Source: Didymella arachidicola | Lineage: Eukaryota > Ascomycota > Dothideomycetes > Pleosporales > Didymellaceae | Length of the DNA: 64,000 nt | Assembly (NCBI GenBank): GCA_016630955.3 | Contig: CM049992.1 | Span: 682,001 to 746,000, forward strand | Direction of reading: 5' to 3' | Shown: one piece after another, positions 63,744 through 64,000 of the stretch | Layout: each line of letters opens with the position of its first letter | Numbering within the stretch: the first letter of the stretch is position 1 | Notes under the pieces: model-generated | Database searches by the model: none | The model's input: only the letters and a program-made list of their open reading frames with translations | What the model was told of the DNA's origin: nothing | Position numbers and translations under genes: made by a program

Positions 63744-64000
63744 AATGGCATCAAAGTGTGGTGCGATTGTAGGCTGCGCGCTGTTGTACTACGATGGTAG
63801 TAGTGTTGCGCATCTCGCTCGTCTTATACCAATATGCTGATGCTAGACGCCTCACTCCGCATCTATAGCTCCTTCTACAGTTGAAACAGGTGCGTATGTG
63901 CAATGTTACATTGTCGGAGAATGATAAGCGTTGGAGAGCAGCGATGACGTCAGAGGTTGCGCGAAGATGGCGGGGTCGAAAACTGCGGACTGCAACACCA
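63744..64000 (-). promoter_or_regulatory. Upstream region of the GH92 gene
   Basis: TATAAG on the minus strand at 63823-63828, about 80 bp before the ATG. No other gene is seen up to the window end. Confidence 0.4.

Noticed and set aside
1..64000. CRISPR arrays, rRNA, bacterial operons
   Set aside because: The sequence is eukaryotic; no spaced short repeats or rRNA motifs were seen.
1..64000. Secondary-metabolite gene cluster around the Baeyer-Villiger enzyme
   Set aside because: No polyketide synthase, peptide synthetase, terpene cyclase or P450 is present, and the neighbours are unrelated.

Overview
This is a filamentous ascomycete (Pezizomycotina, probably Dothideomycetes-like) nuclear genome window. 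The evidence is short GT-AG introns (41-60 nt) with CTNAC-type branch points, fungal-only families (Pth11-like rhodopsin-domain protein, GFA/CENP-V protein, secreted tyrosinase, GH12, GH92, fungal GT31), TA-flanked pogo/Fot1-type DNA transposons, a Tad-like LINE, and nonsense mutations of the C:G to T:A kind left by repeat-induced point mutation (RIP). I cannot assign a genus.

Layout. 1-7450: four pogo-like transposons side by side (one cut by the window edge, then A, B and C), all with broken transposases. A, B and C have readable terminal inverted repeats (TIRs) and TA target sites. 7451-10096: mostly gene-poor, one small hypothetical gene and one degraded ORF. 10097-15667: a very long coiled-coil protein gene (minus). 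16191-25489: truncated tyrosinase, MAPEG protein, two-domain GFA protein, GH12 glucanase with an internal stop, MFS transporter, and a second tyrosinase with an internal stop. 26330-27158: a target-site-flanked chimeric or SINE-like insertion carrying a LINE 3' end. 28287-32561: Pth11-like receptor gene (internal TAG, probable stwintron) and a Baeyer-Villiger-type monooxygenase. 32633-46266: a host reading frame split by an old LINE (copy 1), itself split by a younger, intact LINE (copy 2) in the opposite orientation. 47233-63743: subtilisin-like protease, sulfite oxidase-like molybdoenzyme, acyl-CoA oxidase pseudogene, C2H2 zinc-finger gene, GT31-type glycosyltransferase, F-box-like membrane protein and GH92 mannosidase.

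How the parts relate. There is no clear biosynthetic cluster. Several genes encode secreted or surface functions (tyrosinases, GH12, subtilase, GH92, Pth11-like receptor) and many are disabled, so the window reads as a transposon-rich accessory region with relaxed selection. The mobile elements give a relative chronology. LINE copy 1 inserted and was RIP-mutated, and copy 2 landed inside it with a perfect 16-bp target duplication and no nonsense codons. The most interesting signals are the candidate [D1,2] stwintron in the receptor gene, the 17-bp-period subterminal motif shared by three pogo families, the chimeric LINE-tailed insertion, and the LINE whose 5' UTR is far more conserved than its ORFs.
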